64,000 bases of DNA from CAVPJC01 sp963705155 (GCA_963705155.1 CAVPJC010000018.1:62001-126000); one strand, 5' to 3'. Positions 49,929-59,770 are shown, numbered from the stretch's first letter. A program made the numbers and translations. Notes: generated by a model from the letters alone, not told the origin.

Positions 49929-51583
49929 TCAATCTCTACCCGCCATCAGATCCTTGACCGCATTAATCAGGCCGTTGGTGGATGAGTCGTGGCTGGTTAC
50001 CTGGCCCTCGCCGGACAGCTCCGGCAAAATCTTCTTCGCCAGCTGTTTTCCCAGCTCAACGCCCATTTGATCGAAGGAGTTGATCTCCCAGATCACACCC
50101 TGAGTGAAAATTTTGTGCTCGTAGAGGGCGATCAGCATGCCAAGGACTTCAGGTGTAAGCCTGGGGTAAAGGAAGGAGTTGGTCGGCCGGTTCCCGGGGA
50201 AACGTCTTGGCGGGCGCCAGGATCTCAAGCTGCGCTCCTGAAACTCCCTCCGCCGCCAGCTCAGCCCGGGCTTCCTCAAGCGTCTTGCCTTTCATCAGCG
50301 CCTCGGTCTGGGCCAGGAAATTCGATAGCAGGATTGGGTGGTGATCGCCCAGTGGATTCTGGCTTTGAGCCGCAGCCAGGAAGTCGCAGGGGATCAGCTT
50401 GGTGCCCTGGTGGATGAGCTGGTAAAAGGCATGCTGCCCGTTGGTGCCGGGCTGACCCCAGATCACAGGCCCGGTTGAGTAGTTCACCCACTCCCCACGC
50501 TGCGTCACGCTCTTGCCGTTGCTTTCCATATCTCCCTGCTGGAAATACGCTGGGAAATGCACCAGGTACTGGTCATAGGGCAGGATGGCGTGTGATTGCG
50601 CCCCAAAAAAATTGTTGTACCAGACGCCAAGCAAACCCATGATGACCGGGATGTTGGCCTCAAAGGGTGCGCTGCGAAAATGCCGGTCCACCCGGTGTGC
50701 ACCGTCCATAAGCTCTTCGAAGCGCTGCATACCCAGGTAGAGGGCTATCGAAAGGCCGATTGCCGACCACAGCGAGTAACGCCCGCCGACCCAATCCCAG
50801 AATTCGAACATATTGCGGGTATCGATGCCGAATTTGCTTACCGCCTGCGTGTTGGTTGACATGGCAGCAAAATGCCTGGCGATGGCAGCTTCGCTCTTTC
50901 GCCGCGGCGAGAAACCACTGGCGCGCCGAGTGGGCATTGGTCATCGTTTCCTGGGTGGTAAAGGTTTTTGATGCCACCAGGAAAAGGGCAGTTTCCGGGT
51001 CGATGGTTTTGAGAGTCTCTACCAGGTCGGTGCTGTCTACGTTGGAGACAAAATGGACGTGCAGGTCTGGCCTGGCATATGGCTTCAGTGCCTCGCACAC
51101 CATCTTGGGGCCCAGGTCTGAGCCGCCGATGCCGATATTCACGATGTCGGTGATAGCTTTGCCCGTGAAACCTTTCCATTCACCGGAGCGAACCGCTTCG
51201 CTGAAACTGCGCATCCTGCCCAGCACCCGGTTGACCTCGGGCATCACGTCCTGCCCATCTACGCTTATCGGGTCGTTGGAACGGTTGCGCAGGGCAACAT
51301 GCAGGACGGCGCGCTGCTCTGTCGTGTTGATCTTTTGCCCGCTGAACATGGCTTCGATCCTTTGCGCCAGGTTCGCCTGCCGCGCCAGATCGAAGAGCAG
51401 CGGCAGGGTTTTTTCGGTGATGCGGTTCTTCGAAAAATCAAACAGGATATCCGCGAGCTGCAGAGAATATCGTGAGAACCTCTTGGGATCGCTGGCGAAA
51501 AGATCGCGCATGTGCACTTCGCCAACTTCCCGCTGGTGTTGGATTAGCGCCTGCCAGGCGAACGATTTTTCTATATGGGCCAT
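49929..51583 (-). CDS. pgi: Glucose-6-phosphate isomerase (two frameshifts)
   Basis: Interconverts glucose-6-P and fructose-6-P. Three joined frames give about 551 residues. The first has KGFTGKAITDIVNIGIGGSD, SNVDSTDLVETLKTIDPETA and LFLVASKTFTTQETMTNA, the PGI substrate-binding segments. After a break at about 50905 come FWDWVGGRYSLWSAIGLSIA and GQPGTNGQHAFYQLIHQGTK with the catalytic His. After another near 50190 come IWEINSFDQMGVELGKQLA and the end. Every PGI signature is retained, so errors are likely. It lies 50 nt downstream of the sugar-kinase gene on the same strand. Confidence 0.95.
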
Positions 51584-51633
51584 TGGTTTTCTCCTTGGTT
51601 AAATCTTCCCTGCACCCTGCCGCACGAATACGA

Positions 51634-52716
51634 TTATCTCTGGATGCGCGCCGAGCCGCCCCTGGCGAATGCCCGCACTTGATCCAGGGTTGCCATGGTG
51701 GTGTCACCGGGGAAGGTAGTGATCAGCGCGCCGTGCGCCCAGCCCAGGTTGACAGCTTCCTGGGGCTCCTCGCCTGCCAGCAGGCCGTAGAACAAACCGG
51801 CGGCAAATCCATCTCCCCCGCCGACACGGTCGTAGACATCCAGCTCACAGGTTGGCGAAGTGTAAGTCTGGCCGTTGATCCAGGCCACTGCTCCCCAGCT
51901 GTGCCGGTTGGTCGTGTGCACCTCACGCAAGGTGGTAGCCACGACCTTCACCTGTGGATATTTGCTTAAGACCTGCTCAATCATCCCGAAAAAGACGCTT
52001 GGATCGAGCTTGGATTTTGCTGCGATCTTCGGCCCGGCGATGCCAAGCCCCAATTGCAGGTCTTCTTCATTCCCGACCAGCACATCCACGTTTTCCACGA
52101 TCCGGCCGATTACCGACTGCGCCCACGCCTGCCCGCCCCAGATATTCCACAGCTTGGCGCGATAATTCAAGTCAAATGAAATCACTGCCCCGGCGGCTCT
52201 GGCTGCCTGCATACCCTCGATGATCACCTCTCCGGTGGTTTCCGATAGCGCGGCAAAGATGCCGCCGCTGTGCAGCCAGCGCACCCCATTTGCCAGGATC
52301 GCTTGCCAGTCAAAGTCGCCTGGCTTGAGCTGCGCCGCCGCCTCGTTGGCGCGGTTGTAAAATACCACCGGGGCGCGCATGCCATGGCCGCGGTCGCTGT
52401 AAATCGTCGCCATATTGGGGCCGTTCACACCGTTGTGCGTGAAGTGCTTGTAAAAAGACCGGATGCCCATCGCACGCACTCTCTCGGCGATCAGATCGCC
52501 AATCGGATAGTCCACCATCGCCGTGACCACGCCCGTCCGCAGCTCGAAGCAGTCGGCCAAATTGGCAGCCACGTTGTACTCTCCGCCGCTCGGATGAACA
52601 TGCCATTCCGTCGCTTTGCGGAAAGGGATGATCCCCGGATCTACCCGATAATTCAGGGCGCCCAGAGATACCAGATCGAGTGTTCCATTCTGAGGGATTT
52701 GAATACCAGCATGCAT
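51634..52716 (-). CDS. PfkB-family sugar kinase (2-keto-3-deoxygluconate kinase-like)
   Basis: The 360-residue ribokinase-fold enzyme has FRKATEWHVHPSGGEYNVAA with the Gly-Gly sugar-binding turn, DLNYRAKLWNIWGGQAWAQ, VLVGNEEDLQLGLGIAG and VYDRVGGGDGFAAGLFYGLL with the catalytic Asp and anion hole. KdgK is the closest group I recognise; another ketose kinase is possible. Gene context is pgi downstream and gnd-tal divergent, which fits central sugar-acid and pentose phosphate metabolism. It shares a palindromic intergenic region with gnd. Confidence 0.82.
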   Translation of the reverse strand: MHAGIQIPQNGTLDLVSLGALNYRVDPGIIPFRKATEWHVHPSGGEYNVAANLADCFELRTGVVTAMVDYPIGDLIAERVRAMGIRSFYKHFTHNGVNGPNMATIYSDRGHGMRAPVVFYNRANEAAAQLKPGDFDWQAILANGVRWLHSGGIFAALSETTGEVIIEGMQAARAAGAVISFDLNYRAKLWNIWGGQAWAQSVIGRIVENVDVLVGNEEDLQLGLGIAGPKIAAKSKLDPSVFFGMIEQVLSKYPQVKVVATTLREVHTTNRHSWGAVAWINGQTYTSPTCELDVYDRVGGGDGFAAGLFYGLLAGEEPQEAVNLGWAHGALITTFPGDTTMATLDQVRAFARGGSARIQR

Positions 52717-52759
52717 GAGTTATTTCCTTTTTCTTTATTCTTGAGTACGCGATAGGAGA

Positions 52760-52808
52760 ATTATAAAGTTGATTTGGGTTGTGAAACCGCCCAAATCAAC
52801 TTTATAAT
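52760..52808. promoter_or_regulatory. Divergent promoter region with a perfect 18-bp inverted repeat
   Basis: TTATAAAGTTGATTTGGG (52761-52778) and its exact reverse complement (52790-52807) surround an 11-nt centre. The outer ends create TATAAT on both strands, at 52803-52808 (plus) and 52765-52760 (minus), so the palindrome may be a symmetric divergent promoter and operator for gnd and the kinase. A weak -35, TTGTGA (52779-52784), fits the plus promoter with an 18-nt spacer. Confidence 0.7.
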
Positions 52809-52896
52809 ACCCCCAGTTATTTTAGGTACCGGTCATTTCATTCGGAGCGCAGCGGTGCAACCTTCTGGCAGAGCGCCGGGGCATCAGGAGAGGATT

Positions 52897-54288
52897 ATGA
52901 AAACGAAATATTCTCTGGGGATTCTCGGTTTGGGCGTGATGGGACGCAGCCTGGCGCTGAATTTTTTGCGCAATGGTTACCCTCCGATCGGGTACGATGT
53001 TGCCCCGCACCTTCCGGAAGACTTCGCCGTTGCCGTGGCCGGTTCGCTCGATGACCTGGTTGCAGCGCTCACCCCACCGCGCGCCATCTTCCTGATGGTT
53101 CCGGCTGGCGCCCCTGTGGATGCTGCTATCGCCTCCGTGATGCCTTATTTGCAAAAAGGCGATCTCATCATCGATGGCGGCAACTCTTATTTCGCTGATA
53201 CCGAACGACGCGTCAAAGCCCTGGAGCAGGAGGGCTACTACTTTATAGGGATGGGCGTGTCGGGCGGCGAGAGCGGTGCATTGTGGGGACCCAGCATGAT
53301 GCCCGGCGGCTCGGCGGTGGCCTGGCCGCATGTAGAGAAAATGTTCCGGGCGATTGCCGCGCAGGCCGATGATGGCGAACCCTGCGTAACCTGGATTGGG
53401 TCCGGGGGGGCAGGGCACTACGTCAAGATGGTTCACAACGGAATTGAATATGCCGACATGCAGTTAATCGCTGAGATTTACGACCTGCTCCACCGTGGGG
53501 CGGGCATCTCCAACGCTGAGCTGGCTGAGATCTTTGCCGGTTGGAACAGGCGCGAGCTGCGCTCGTATTTGATCGAGATCACCGCCAAAATCCTGGAGCG
53601 GCAGGATGAGGATACCGGACAGCCGTTGGTGGATGTGATCCTGGATGAGGCGGCTCAAAAGGGCACCGGCAAATGGGCTTCGCAAAACTCCTTCGACCTG
53701 GGGATCGCCATCCCGACGATCAACTCGGCGGTGGAAAGCCGGATGATCTCGGCGCTGAAGAGCGAACGCCTCACAGCCGCCAGGGCGCTCGGCGGGGCGG
53801 GGAGCTTTACGGGCGACCGGGAGCGGCTCGTCGCCGCAGCCGAAAACGCGCTGTACGCCAGCAAAATCACTTCCTACGCCCAGGGGCTCAAACTGTTGGC
53901 TGCGGCTTCCCGGGAATACGGCTGGAACCTCGATCTAGCGCAGATCGTGAGCATCTGGCGGGCGGGGTGTATTATCCGCGCGGCGCTGCTTGGCGATATC
54001 ACCCGGGCTTACGCCGCCAACCCGGCTTTGCCCAACCTGCTGCTGGATGAGGCTTTCAAAGACGCCGTCCTGAGCCGCCAGGCCGACTGGCGCCAGGTAC
54101 TGCAGACCGCGGTGGGTCTGGGGATACCCATGCTGGCCACCGGGGCTTCGCTGGCCTATTTCGATGCTTACCGCTCGGAGGTGCTGCCGGCTAACCTGAC
54201 GCAGGCGCAGCGCGACTATTTTGGCGCGCACACCTACCGGCGGGTGGACCGCGAGGGTGTGTTCCATACCCGGTGGGAAGAGGGATGA
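52897..54288 (+). CDS. gnd: 6-phosphogluconate dehydrogenase
   Basis: Oxidative decarboxylation of 6-phosphogluconate to ribulose-5-P. The intact 463-residue protein has the Rossmann motif LGILGLGVMGRSLALNFLRN, IIDGGNSYFADTERRVKALE, GMGVSGGESGALWGPSMMPG, GSGGAGHYVKMVHNGIEYAD and EAAQKGTGKWASQNSFDLGI with the catalytic Lys. The Lys-His-Asn (KMVHNGIEY) site is complete. ATG 52897 has AGGAGAGG upstream. Followed by tal 310 nt downstream; that gap holds GC-rich repeats and a possible internal promoter (TATAAT 54496-54501). Confidence 0.96.
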   Translation: MKTKYSLGILGLGVMGRSLALNFLRNGYPPIGYDVAPHLPEDFAVAVAGSLDDLVAALTPPRAIFLMVPAGAPVDAAIASVMPYLQKGDLIIDGGNSYFADTERRVKALEQEGYYFIGMGVSGGESGALWGPSMMPGGSAVAWPHVEKMFRAIAAQADDGEPCVTWIGSGGAGHYVKMVHNGIEYADMQLIAEIYDLLHRGAGISNAELAEIFAGWNRRELRSYLIEITAKILERQDEDTGQPLVDVILDEAAQKGTGKWASQNSFDLGIAIPTINSAVESRMISALKSERLTAARALGGAGSFTGDRERLVAAAENALYASKITSYAQGLKLLAAASREYGWNLDLAQIVSIWRAGCIIRAALLGDITRAYAANPALPNLLLDEAFKDAVLSRQADWRQVLQTAVGLGIPMLATGASLAYFDAYRSEVLPANLTQAQRDYFGAHTYRRVDREGVFHTRWEEG

Positions 54289-54298
54289 TCTGAGGGAG

Positions 54299-54500
54299 CC
54301 TTCACCCGCGGGGGGCTGCTTCACCGCCTGAGAGCGGCGGTTCGCAGCGACATGGCGTGTTTGGGAGGGCAGAGCGGGGAGGGGCCCTCACCCGCGGGCA
54401 GCTTTCTGCCGGAAGAGTGACCCGCGGGCTGCTCACCGCCTGAGCGCTCGCCACATGCAGGGACGAGGCTTCGCTGCCGAGAGGCTGCACATCTGCGCTA
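54299..54500. repeat. GC-rich intergenic repeat region between gnd and tal
   Basis: The gap contains cctcacccgcggg-type words and CGCAGCGACATGG at 54343-54355. The same 13-mer recurs at 56476-56488 and 56612-56624. No coding signal is seen. A TATAAT near 54496-54501 could start tal transcription. Confidence 0.55.
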
Positions 54501-54598
54501 TAATTGGCGGGGAGGCGTCCCAAAGTCAGCCGTGCGGCAGGGGCAGGGCAGATGGCTCCAATCTGGAACGGCGACGAACCCCTTGAGAGCAGAGGATC

Positions 54599-55780
54599 AT
54601 GAACACCATCTTACAACTACTAGAAGCAGGCCAATCGGTATGGTACGACAATATCCAGCGCAGTCTGCTGAAGAACGGGGCTTTAGCCGGGATGATTGCC
54701 CGCGGCGAGATCCGCGGGGTGACATCCAACCCGACCATTTTTATGAATGCGATCACAAAATCGCAGGATTATGATGCCAGCCTGCGGCCTTTGGCCGGGT
54801 CTGGGCTCAGCGATGAGGAAATTTTCTTCCACCTGGCGGTTGAGGATATCCAGGCGGCGGCTGACCTGTTCCTGCCGCTTTACCGGGAGAGCGAGGGCGG
54901 GGACGGCTACGTCAGCCTGGAAGTCAGCCCGTACCTGGCCGGTGATACTGCCGGGACGCTAGCCCAGGCCAGGGCGCTGTGGGAGCGGGTGAACCGGCCA
55001 AACCTGATGATCAAAATCCCCGCGACGAAGGCCGGCATCCCGGCGATCCGGGCGGCGATTGCAGCCGGGATCAATGTCAATGTCACGTTGATCTTTTCCC
55101 GGCAGCGCTACGCCGAAGTGATGGATGCGTACCTGCAGGGGCTGGAAAAGCGGGTGGATGAGGGCCTGGCGCTCGGTTCGATTGCTTCGGTGGCGTCATT
55201 CTTCGTGTCGCGGGTCGACACCAAGGTGGATGCGCGCCTGCAGGAGATGGTCAAAACCGGCGGGGCGCAGGCGGGAGAGGCCGCGGGGCTGCCCGGTAAA
55301 GCAGCGGGGCTGCCCGGTACAGCAGCGGCGCTGCCCGGTAAAGCAGCGGCGCTGTCCGGTAAGGCAGCGATCGCCAACGCCCGCCTGGCTTATGCGGATT
55401 TTAAGCAGTTCTTTTCGATGCCGCGTTTTCAGGCGCTCCGGGCGAGCGGCGCCCGCGTGCAGCGCCCGCTGTGGGCTTCGACGAGCACCAAAAATCCTGC
55501 TTACCGGGATGTGCTGTATGTGGAGGAGCTGATCGGGCCGGATACGGTCAACACCGTGCCGCCGCAAACGCTGGTTGATTTTCTCGATCACGGGCGGGTG
55601 CGCTTGAGCCTGGAGCAGGATCTTGAGGCTGCCCGGCAGGCGCTGGCCGACCTGGAAAGGCTGGGGATTTCAATGGCTGAGGTGACCGGCGAGCTGGAGG
55701 TCGAAGGCGTCAAATCGTTTGCGGATGCCTTCACGGTGCTGCTCAAGGCGGTCCACGAGCGCCGCGAGGCGGCGTCCTGA
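54599..55780 (+). CDS. tal: Transaldolase with an internal tandem-repeat insert
   Basis: Pentose-phosphate enzyme transferring dihydroxyacetone units. The 393-residue protein has QSVWYDNIQRSLLKNGALAG, GVTSNPTIFMNAITKS, RPNLMIKIPATKAGIPAIRA with the Schiff-base Lys, INVNVTLIFSRQRYAEVMDA and RPLWASTSTKNPAYRDVLYV. Between the SRVDTKVDARLQEM helix and GKAAIANARLAYADFKQFF there are four 7-residue units (A-A-G/A-L-P/S-G-K/T, residues 228-255). They appear to be copies of the natural GKAA segment. The frame is kept open. The insert is probably a surface loop. Confidence 0.93.
   Translation: MNTILQLLEAGQSVWYDNIQRSLLKNGALAGMIARGEIRGVTSNPTIFMNAITKSQDYDASLRPLAGSGLSDEEIFFHLAVEDIQAAADLFLPLYRESEGGDGYVSLEVSPYLAGDTAGTLAQARALWERVNRPNLMIKIPATKAGIPAIRAAIAAGINVNVTLIFSRQRYAEVMDAYLQGLEKRVDEGLALGSIASVASFFVSRVDTKVDARLQEMVKTGGAQAGEAAGLPGKAAGLPGTAAALPGKAAALSGKAAIANARLAYADFKQFFSMPRFQALRASGARVQRPLWASTSTKNPAYRDVLYVEELIGPDTVNTVPPQTLVDFLDHGRVRLSLEQDLEAARQALADLERLGISMAEVTGELEVEGVKSFADAFTVLLKAVHERREAAS
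55280..55363 (+). repeat. Four 21-bp tandem repeats inside tal
   Basis: Units at 55280-55300, 55301-55321, 55322-55342 and 55343-55363 share the pattern GC-GCGG-GCTG-CCGGTA with few differences. Each encodes seven residues, so copy-number change keeps the frame. Confidence 0.9.
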
Positions 55781-55820
55781 CGGCGGCCTGACGGGAATTA
55801 ACCGAACCCGATAAAGTAAT

Positions 55821-55846
55821 CGCCCAACGTGCGTTGGGCGATTTTT
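55821..55846 (+). terminator. Terminator after tal
   Basis: CGCCCAACG (55821-55829) and CGTTGGGCG (55832-55840) form a 9-bp stem followed by ATTTTT. Confidence 0.85.
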
Positions 55847-55870
55847 CCATCTATGAGCTAACTTCCCGAG

Positions 55871-56065
55871 TTATTTGCGTTTCAAAACCGGCAGCCCGGT
55901 CTTCGACTCGGTGACTGTATAGCCATCGGGAACGGCATCGAGGGCGCCCGCTTTCACGGTTTTTGCAAAGAAGTAGAGGTGCTGTTTTTTGCCGCTCTTC
56001 AGGTCGCGGGTTGTGGCATGAAGAAAGTAGGTGGTACCCTTGGAATTCTTGAAGCTGTAGGCCAT
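55871..56065 (-). CDS. Small conserved protein of unknown function
   Basis: The 64-residue soluble protein has MAYSFKNSKGTTYFLHATTR, KKQHLYFFAKTVKAGALDAV and ends TESKTGLPVLKRK. I recognise the pattern from short proteins annotated as hypothetical in many bacteria. ATG 56065 has AGGAGG close upstream. It is convergent with tal. No function is known to me. Confidence 0.8.
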   Translation of the reverse strand: MAYSFKNSKGTTYFLHATTRDLKSGKKQHLYFFAKTVKAGALDAVPDGYTVTESKTGLPVLKRK

Positions 56066-56204
56066 CGTTTATCCTCCTGTTTTTTCTGATCAAATGAGAT
56101 GGGCGGCTGACCGCCCAGACGCATTTCTGAATCATACCCTATTTGTCGGATTATCGCAACCGTCGATTTCACCAAGAAAGGGAGGCTTTTTGGTGGGGCG
56201 ATCG

Positions 56205-56640
56205 CCCTCACCCTGCCCTCCCCCTCCGGGGGAGGGTGAAACCCTCACCCGCCGGCAGCTTCGCTGCGGCGCCCTCTCCAAGGGGGATCTCCTAAAAGCA
56301 GGGCGCAGCGGGTTTAGAGTACGACAGGCTGTGCGTTCGATTTCGCTGCACCCCTACTGAGGGGGCGGTGGGAGGTTCGATAATCGTTCTTTCTGGGGGC
56401 TGCCTCCTATTCTCGCTTCGGCGCTCTCTGCCCACTGCGAGGGCAGGCTGCTTCGTTCGCTGAAAGGCGCTCACTCGCAGCGACATGGCCGGCTTTGGGA
56501 AAGCTTGACCGACAGCGCTTTTGCCGGGAGGGGGACCTCACCCTGCCGGGAGCTTCGCTCCGCCCTCTCCCAGGCGGAGAGGGTGAAGACCCTCACCCAG
56601 GGGGCTGCCACCGCAGCGACATGGAATTTTTTGGAGCGGG
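56205..56640. repeat. Cluster of GC-rich dispersed intergenic repeats
   Basis: A 700-nt region without a credible gene. It contains several ccctcaccc...gggagggtgaa units that fold as hairpins. Two copies of CGCAGCGACATGG lie at 56476-56488 and 56612-56624 (third copy at 54343). Words such as gcttcgctgc and ccctctcc recur. It looks like a decayed family of mobile or REP-like repeats. Confidence 0.55.
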
Positions 56641-56704
56641 TGGGGGATGAAGTTCCCTGCCTATTGACAAAACATATCTCTTTGCTATTGAATTGAGATA
56701 AATA

Positions 56705-56722
56705 TGATATAATATATCCTAA
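56705..56722 (+). promoter_or_regulatory. Extended -10 and dyad upstream of the beta-propeller gene
   Basis: TGATATAAT (TAT box 56708-56713 with TG extension) lies in an AT-rich island. GATATA-A-TATATC is a short palindrome over it. No clear -35 at 17 bp. Confidence 0.45.
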
Positions 56723-56839
56723 TAACGATGACCTGCCAGGCAGCGGCGCTGCCTTGGAGCAGCGCAACGGCAAGGGGTGGGGAGAAGCCCACCGCTCAGA
56801 CATTTTAGATCAGATTGCTCAGGAGGATAGGTAAACGGT

Positions 56840-57901
56840 ATGATCAAGAAATTCTTTTCAAGAGCTGGATGGTTGATCCTTGCGATCGGCCTGCTGGCGT
56901 TTCCGGCCGGCGCACTGGCCGATGTGGAGTGGCCCGGCTTTGCCACCCCGTTATTTGGGCTGGCAGCCGCGCCCGACGGCAGCCTGTTTGTGGCCGACGC
57001 GGGCGCCGGGATTGTGCGGCTGGACGCGCAGGGCAACGGCAGGCTGTTTACGGCGCTGCCGGGCGTGACCGATATCGCCCTGGTGGGCGCAAAACAGATG
57101 TTTGCGATCACAGGCAACGGCGAAGGCCCAACTCCTAGGATGTTGTTCCGCATCTTTAATAACCGGAGCCAACCCATGGCCGACCTGGGGGCCTTCGAAG
57201 CTTCGGCCAACCCGGACGGCGGCGAAATTGATTCGAACCCGTATGATGTCACCGTCGCCCCCGGAAACAAGCTGCTGGTGGCAGATGCGGGCGGCAACGA
57301 CCTGCTGGTCATCGACAAGACCGGGGCGGTGGACTGGGTGGCGACCCTGCCGGATGAGCTGGTTTCGACTGCCCATGCCAAGCAACTGGTGGGCTGCCCC
57401 AGCGCTCCGCCCGGTCTCGAATTCGTGTGCGGGCTGCCCGAGATGATGCCGGCACAGGCTGTGGCTACCAGCGTCGCTGTCGGCCCGGACGGGGCCTTTT
57501 ACGTGGGCGAGCTGAAGGGCTTTCCAGGGCCGGTGGGAGTATCCAAGATCTGGCGCATCGAGCCGGGCGCCCGGCATGCGGTGTGCGGCTCCAGCCCGCA
57601 ATGCAGCGTGGTAGCGGATGGCTTCACGTCGATCGTGGATTTGAACTTCGGCCCCGACGGTACGCTGTACGTGACCGAGTTCGACGAAGCCAGCTTTCTG
57701 GCGGTGGAGCTGGGTTTCTTCGGGCTGCCCGGGGCCATGCTGGGCGGCACGGTCAACGCCTGCGATGCGAGCTGGTCTTGCAGCGAAATCGCCACCCAAC
57801 TGCCCATGCCGATTGCAACGACGGTCGACAGTAACGGGCAGCTTTTCGCAGCAATCAATACGCTGGTGCCCGGAGCGGCGGCTGTGATCCCGCTGCCGTG
57901 A
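56840..57901 (+). CDS. Secreted NHL/ScyD-ScyE-like beta-propeller protein
   Basis: The 353-residue protein has a signal peptide (WLILAIGLLAFPAGALA) and repeated propeller blades such as GLAAAPDGSLFVADAGAGIV, DVTVAPGNKLLVADAGGNDL, VAVGPDGAFYVGELKGFPG and LNFGPDGTLYVTEFDEASF. Glu in VGELKGFPG and the PYDV motif are typical of the ScyD/ScyE family, first named in cyanobacteria; the role is unknown. Paired cysteines (GCPSAPPGLEFVCG; NACDASWSC) could form disulfides outside the cell. A strong terminator follows at 57929. Confidence 0.82.
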   Translation: MIKKFFSRAGWLILAIGLLAFPAGALADVEWPGFATPLFGLAAAPDGSLFVADAGAGIVRLDAQGNGRLFTALPGVTDIALVGAKQMFAITGNGEGPTPRMLFRIFNNRSQPMADLGAFEASANPDGGEIDSNPYDVTVAPGNKLLVADAGGNDLLVIDKTGAVDWVATLPDELVSTAHAKQLVGCPSAPPGLEFVCGLPEMMPAQAVATSVAVGPDGAFYVGELKGFPGPVGVSKIWRIEPGARHAVCGSSPQCSVVADGFTSIVDLNFGPDGTLYVTEFDEASFLAVELGFFGLPGAMLGGTVNACDASWSCSEIATQLPMPIATTVDSNGQLFAAINTLVPGAAAVIPLP

Positions 57902-57928
57902 GGTAGCTGCACCTGTTGTTTATGAGGA

Positions 57929-57965
57929 TGTGCGGGCGGTTGTTTATCCGCCCGCACATTTTATT
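57929..57965 (+). terminator. Terminator after the beta-propeller gene
   Basis: TGTGCGGGCGG (57929-57939) and CCGCCCGCACA (57948-57958) form an 11-bp stem, followed by TTTTATTT. Confidence 0.85.
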
Positions 57966-58070
57966 TAAAGCCATAATCTTCGACGACCAGCACAGCCACG
58001 AGCCGGTTTACCGGCAATAAAATCAAGGGCCCCAAATGAGGCCGGGATCGCAGCAGCATACGAAGCAGCC

Positions 58071-59770
58071 TCAACGCAGTTTGTATATGCGAACGTATTC
58101 AAACTCGTTCAACCGGATGGTATGCTCCGGTTGAAGTGCAGAAACGTAGCGGAGCAGCGGCTCGGGCACCTGGCGCTGCCACTGGTGGGTATAGATCACA
58201 ACGTAGTCAGAGGTGATGAATTGCTCCCAGGCTCGTTCAGACATTTCGCTCTGGTAGCCAATTGGACGCACGTGCCCTATGAAGAAGTACGAAAAACTGC
58301 CCGGGGAGTACCAGGAGCTAACGTGAAGGTCGCGTGCGTTGGGTTTCTGATTCAAGTAGCGAGCAGCCTGGTCCAGGCCCTCTCCCCAGCCGATTTGCAT
58401 TACGCTACCGGCCTTTTGAATGCCACCCAACACAGGATTGTAATAATTCAGGTAGTAAGGGAAGACAAATAGTGCAGACACGGCTTGCAAGATTACCACA
58501 CCTGGCAGCACCAGAAATCTCAACCAGCGAAAAGATGCCTGCCGGATGGCAGAGCCCAGCCAGGCGGCTGCATATGCCCAACCCAAACCCGCCAGCAGAT
58601 CCAAAGGGGCAAAGACCGGCAGCAAATAGCGATCGAATTTTTTAGCAGCCAGTGTAAAGCCCAGCGTAAAAATCGAGCGCGGTGAGCGCCAGGCCAAATA
58701 CCACCGAACGGGTGGCAGGTCGATCAAAGGGGAAAGCTTTCGCTTTCATTCCTAACCCCGCCAGTACCAGGCCCAATAAAACAACAGGTGTAGCCCGCCA
58801 CAAGTAAGCCAGCGGATAGAAATAAAATAAATCCAGGCCAAGCCGGCCGTTTTCGTAGATGCGGCCATTAAAAAATACCGCACTGTTATGGCCGGCATCC
58901 GCCATACTCTGAGCCCGACCCAGCACCAGCGAGAGCGTATGAAATGGCCGCACCCACATTGCAGGCCATAGCATAACAAAGATCAGAATACCGGCCAGCA
59001 CCCACACCAGCAGAGGCGCGGCTGCTTGCCAGATGCGGCGGGCAGCAGGGCGCCGCAGGGCCTGGATGGCTGGTTGCCACCGTTCTAGCAGCCAAATCAG
59101 CCCAATTCCGGGGATTAAGAATATGGCCGGTGATTTGGTCAGCCAGCCCAATCCCGCTGCAATCCCAGAAATGATCAGCGCTGACTTATGAGCATAAACC
59201 AGGTAGGATATCCAGGCCAAAACACTCAGCAGCACCAGGTTGCTCATCAGACCATCCAGATGCAGCAGGCGCGTCAACCCCAGGTGGAAGGGATCAAAGG
59301 CAAGCATTAGAAAAGCAACCAAGGCTGGCAGCATTCCGGTGAGCTGCTTGAGGTACAGAAAAGACAGCCCCAGGATCAGGGTGTGGGTTAAGACAAAAAT
59401 GGTGCGCGCTGTAACCAGGAGGTTTAACGGCGACCGCTGGCGCACTTTGGTCAGATAGTAATGAAACTGGTCGGGATCAAGCTGCCCCATGCCGCTGCCC
59501 TCGATATTCCGGATAGCGCATCAAAAAAGCGGCTGTCCCAGCCCACATGACCGTGACCCCCGGGTGCTGCTTCTGGAAAGTGGCGGCAAAATCGCGCTGC
59601 CCCAAGGCATAATAGAAATTCGCCGAACGCGTCACCCACAGGTGTTCATCCGGTGTAACGAAACGATTCAAGGCCAGCAAACGCGGCAATGCAATAGCAA
59701 GCATAACCCCGGCGAAAGCCAGGATCGACCGCACTCGTGTGCTTGCCATCAGAACAATGTGTCTACGCAT
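58071..59770 (-). CDS. GT39-like membrane glycosyltransferase, paralogue of the 33006 gene (two frameshifts)
   Basis: Three frames join into about 566 residues. The first has LALNRFVTPDEHLWVTRSAN and QKQHPGVTVMWAGTAAFLM. After a break near 59490 come MLAFDPFHLGLTRLLHLDGL and GWLTKSPAIFLIPGIGLIWL. After another near 58700 come FDRYLLPVFAPLDLLAGLG and IGWGEGLDQAARYLNQKP, ending FEYVRIYKLR. Order and motifs match the gene at 33006-34698 throughout, including the loop-1 Asp-Glu pair. It probably transfers a sugar from a lipid carrier on the outer membrane face. ATG 59770 or 59749 could be the start. Confidence 0.82.
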
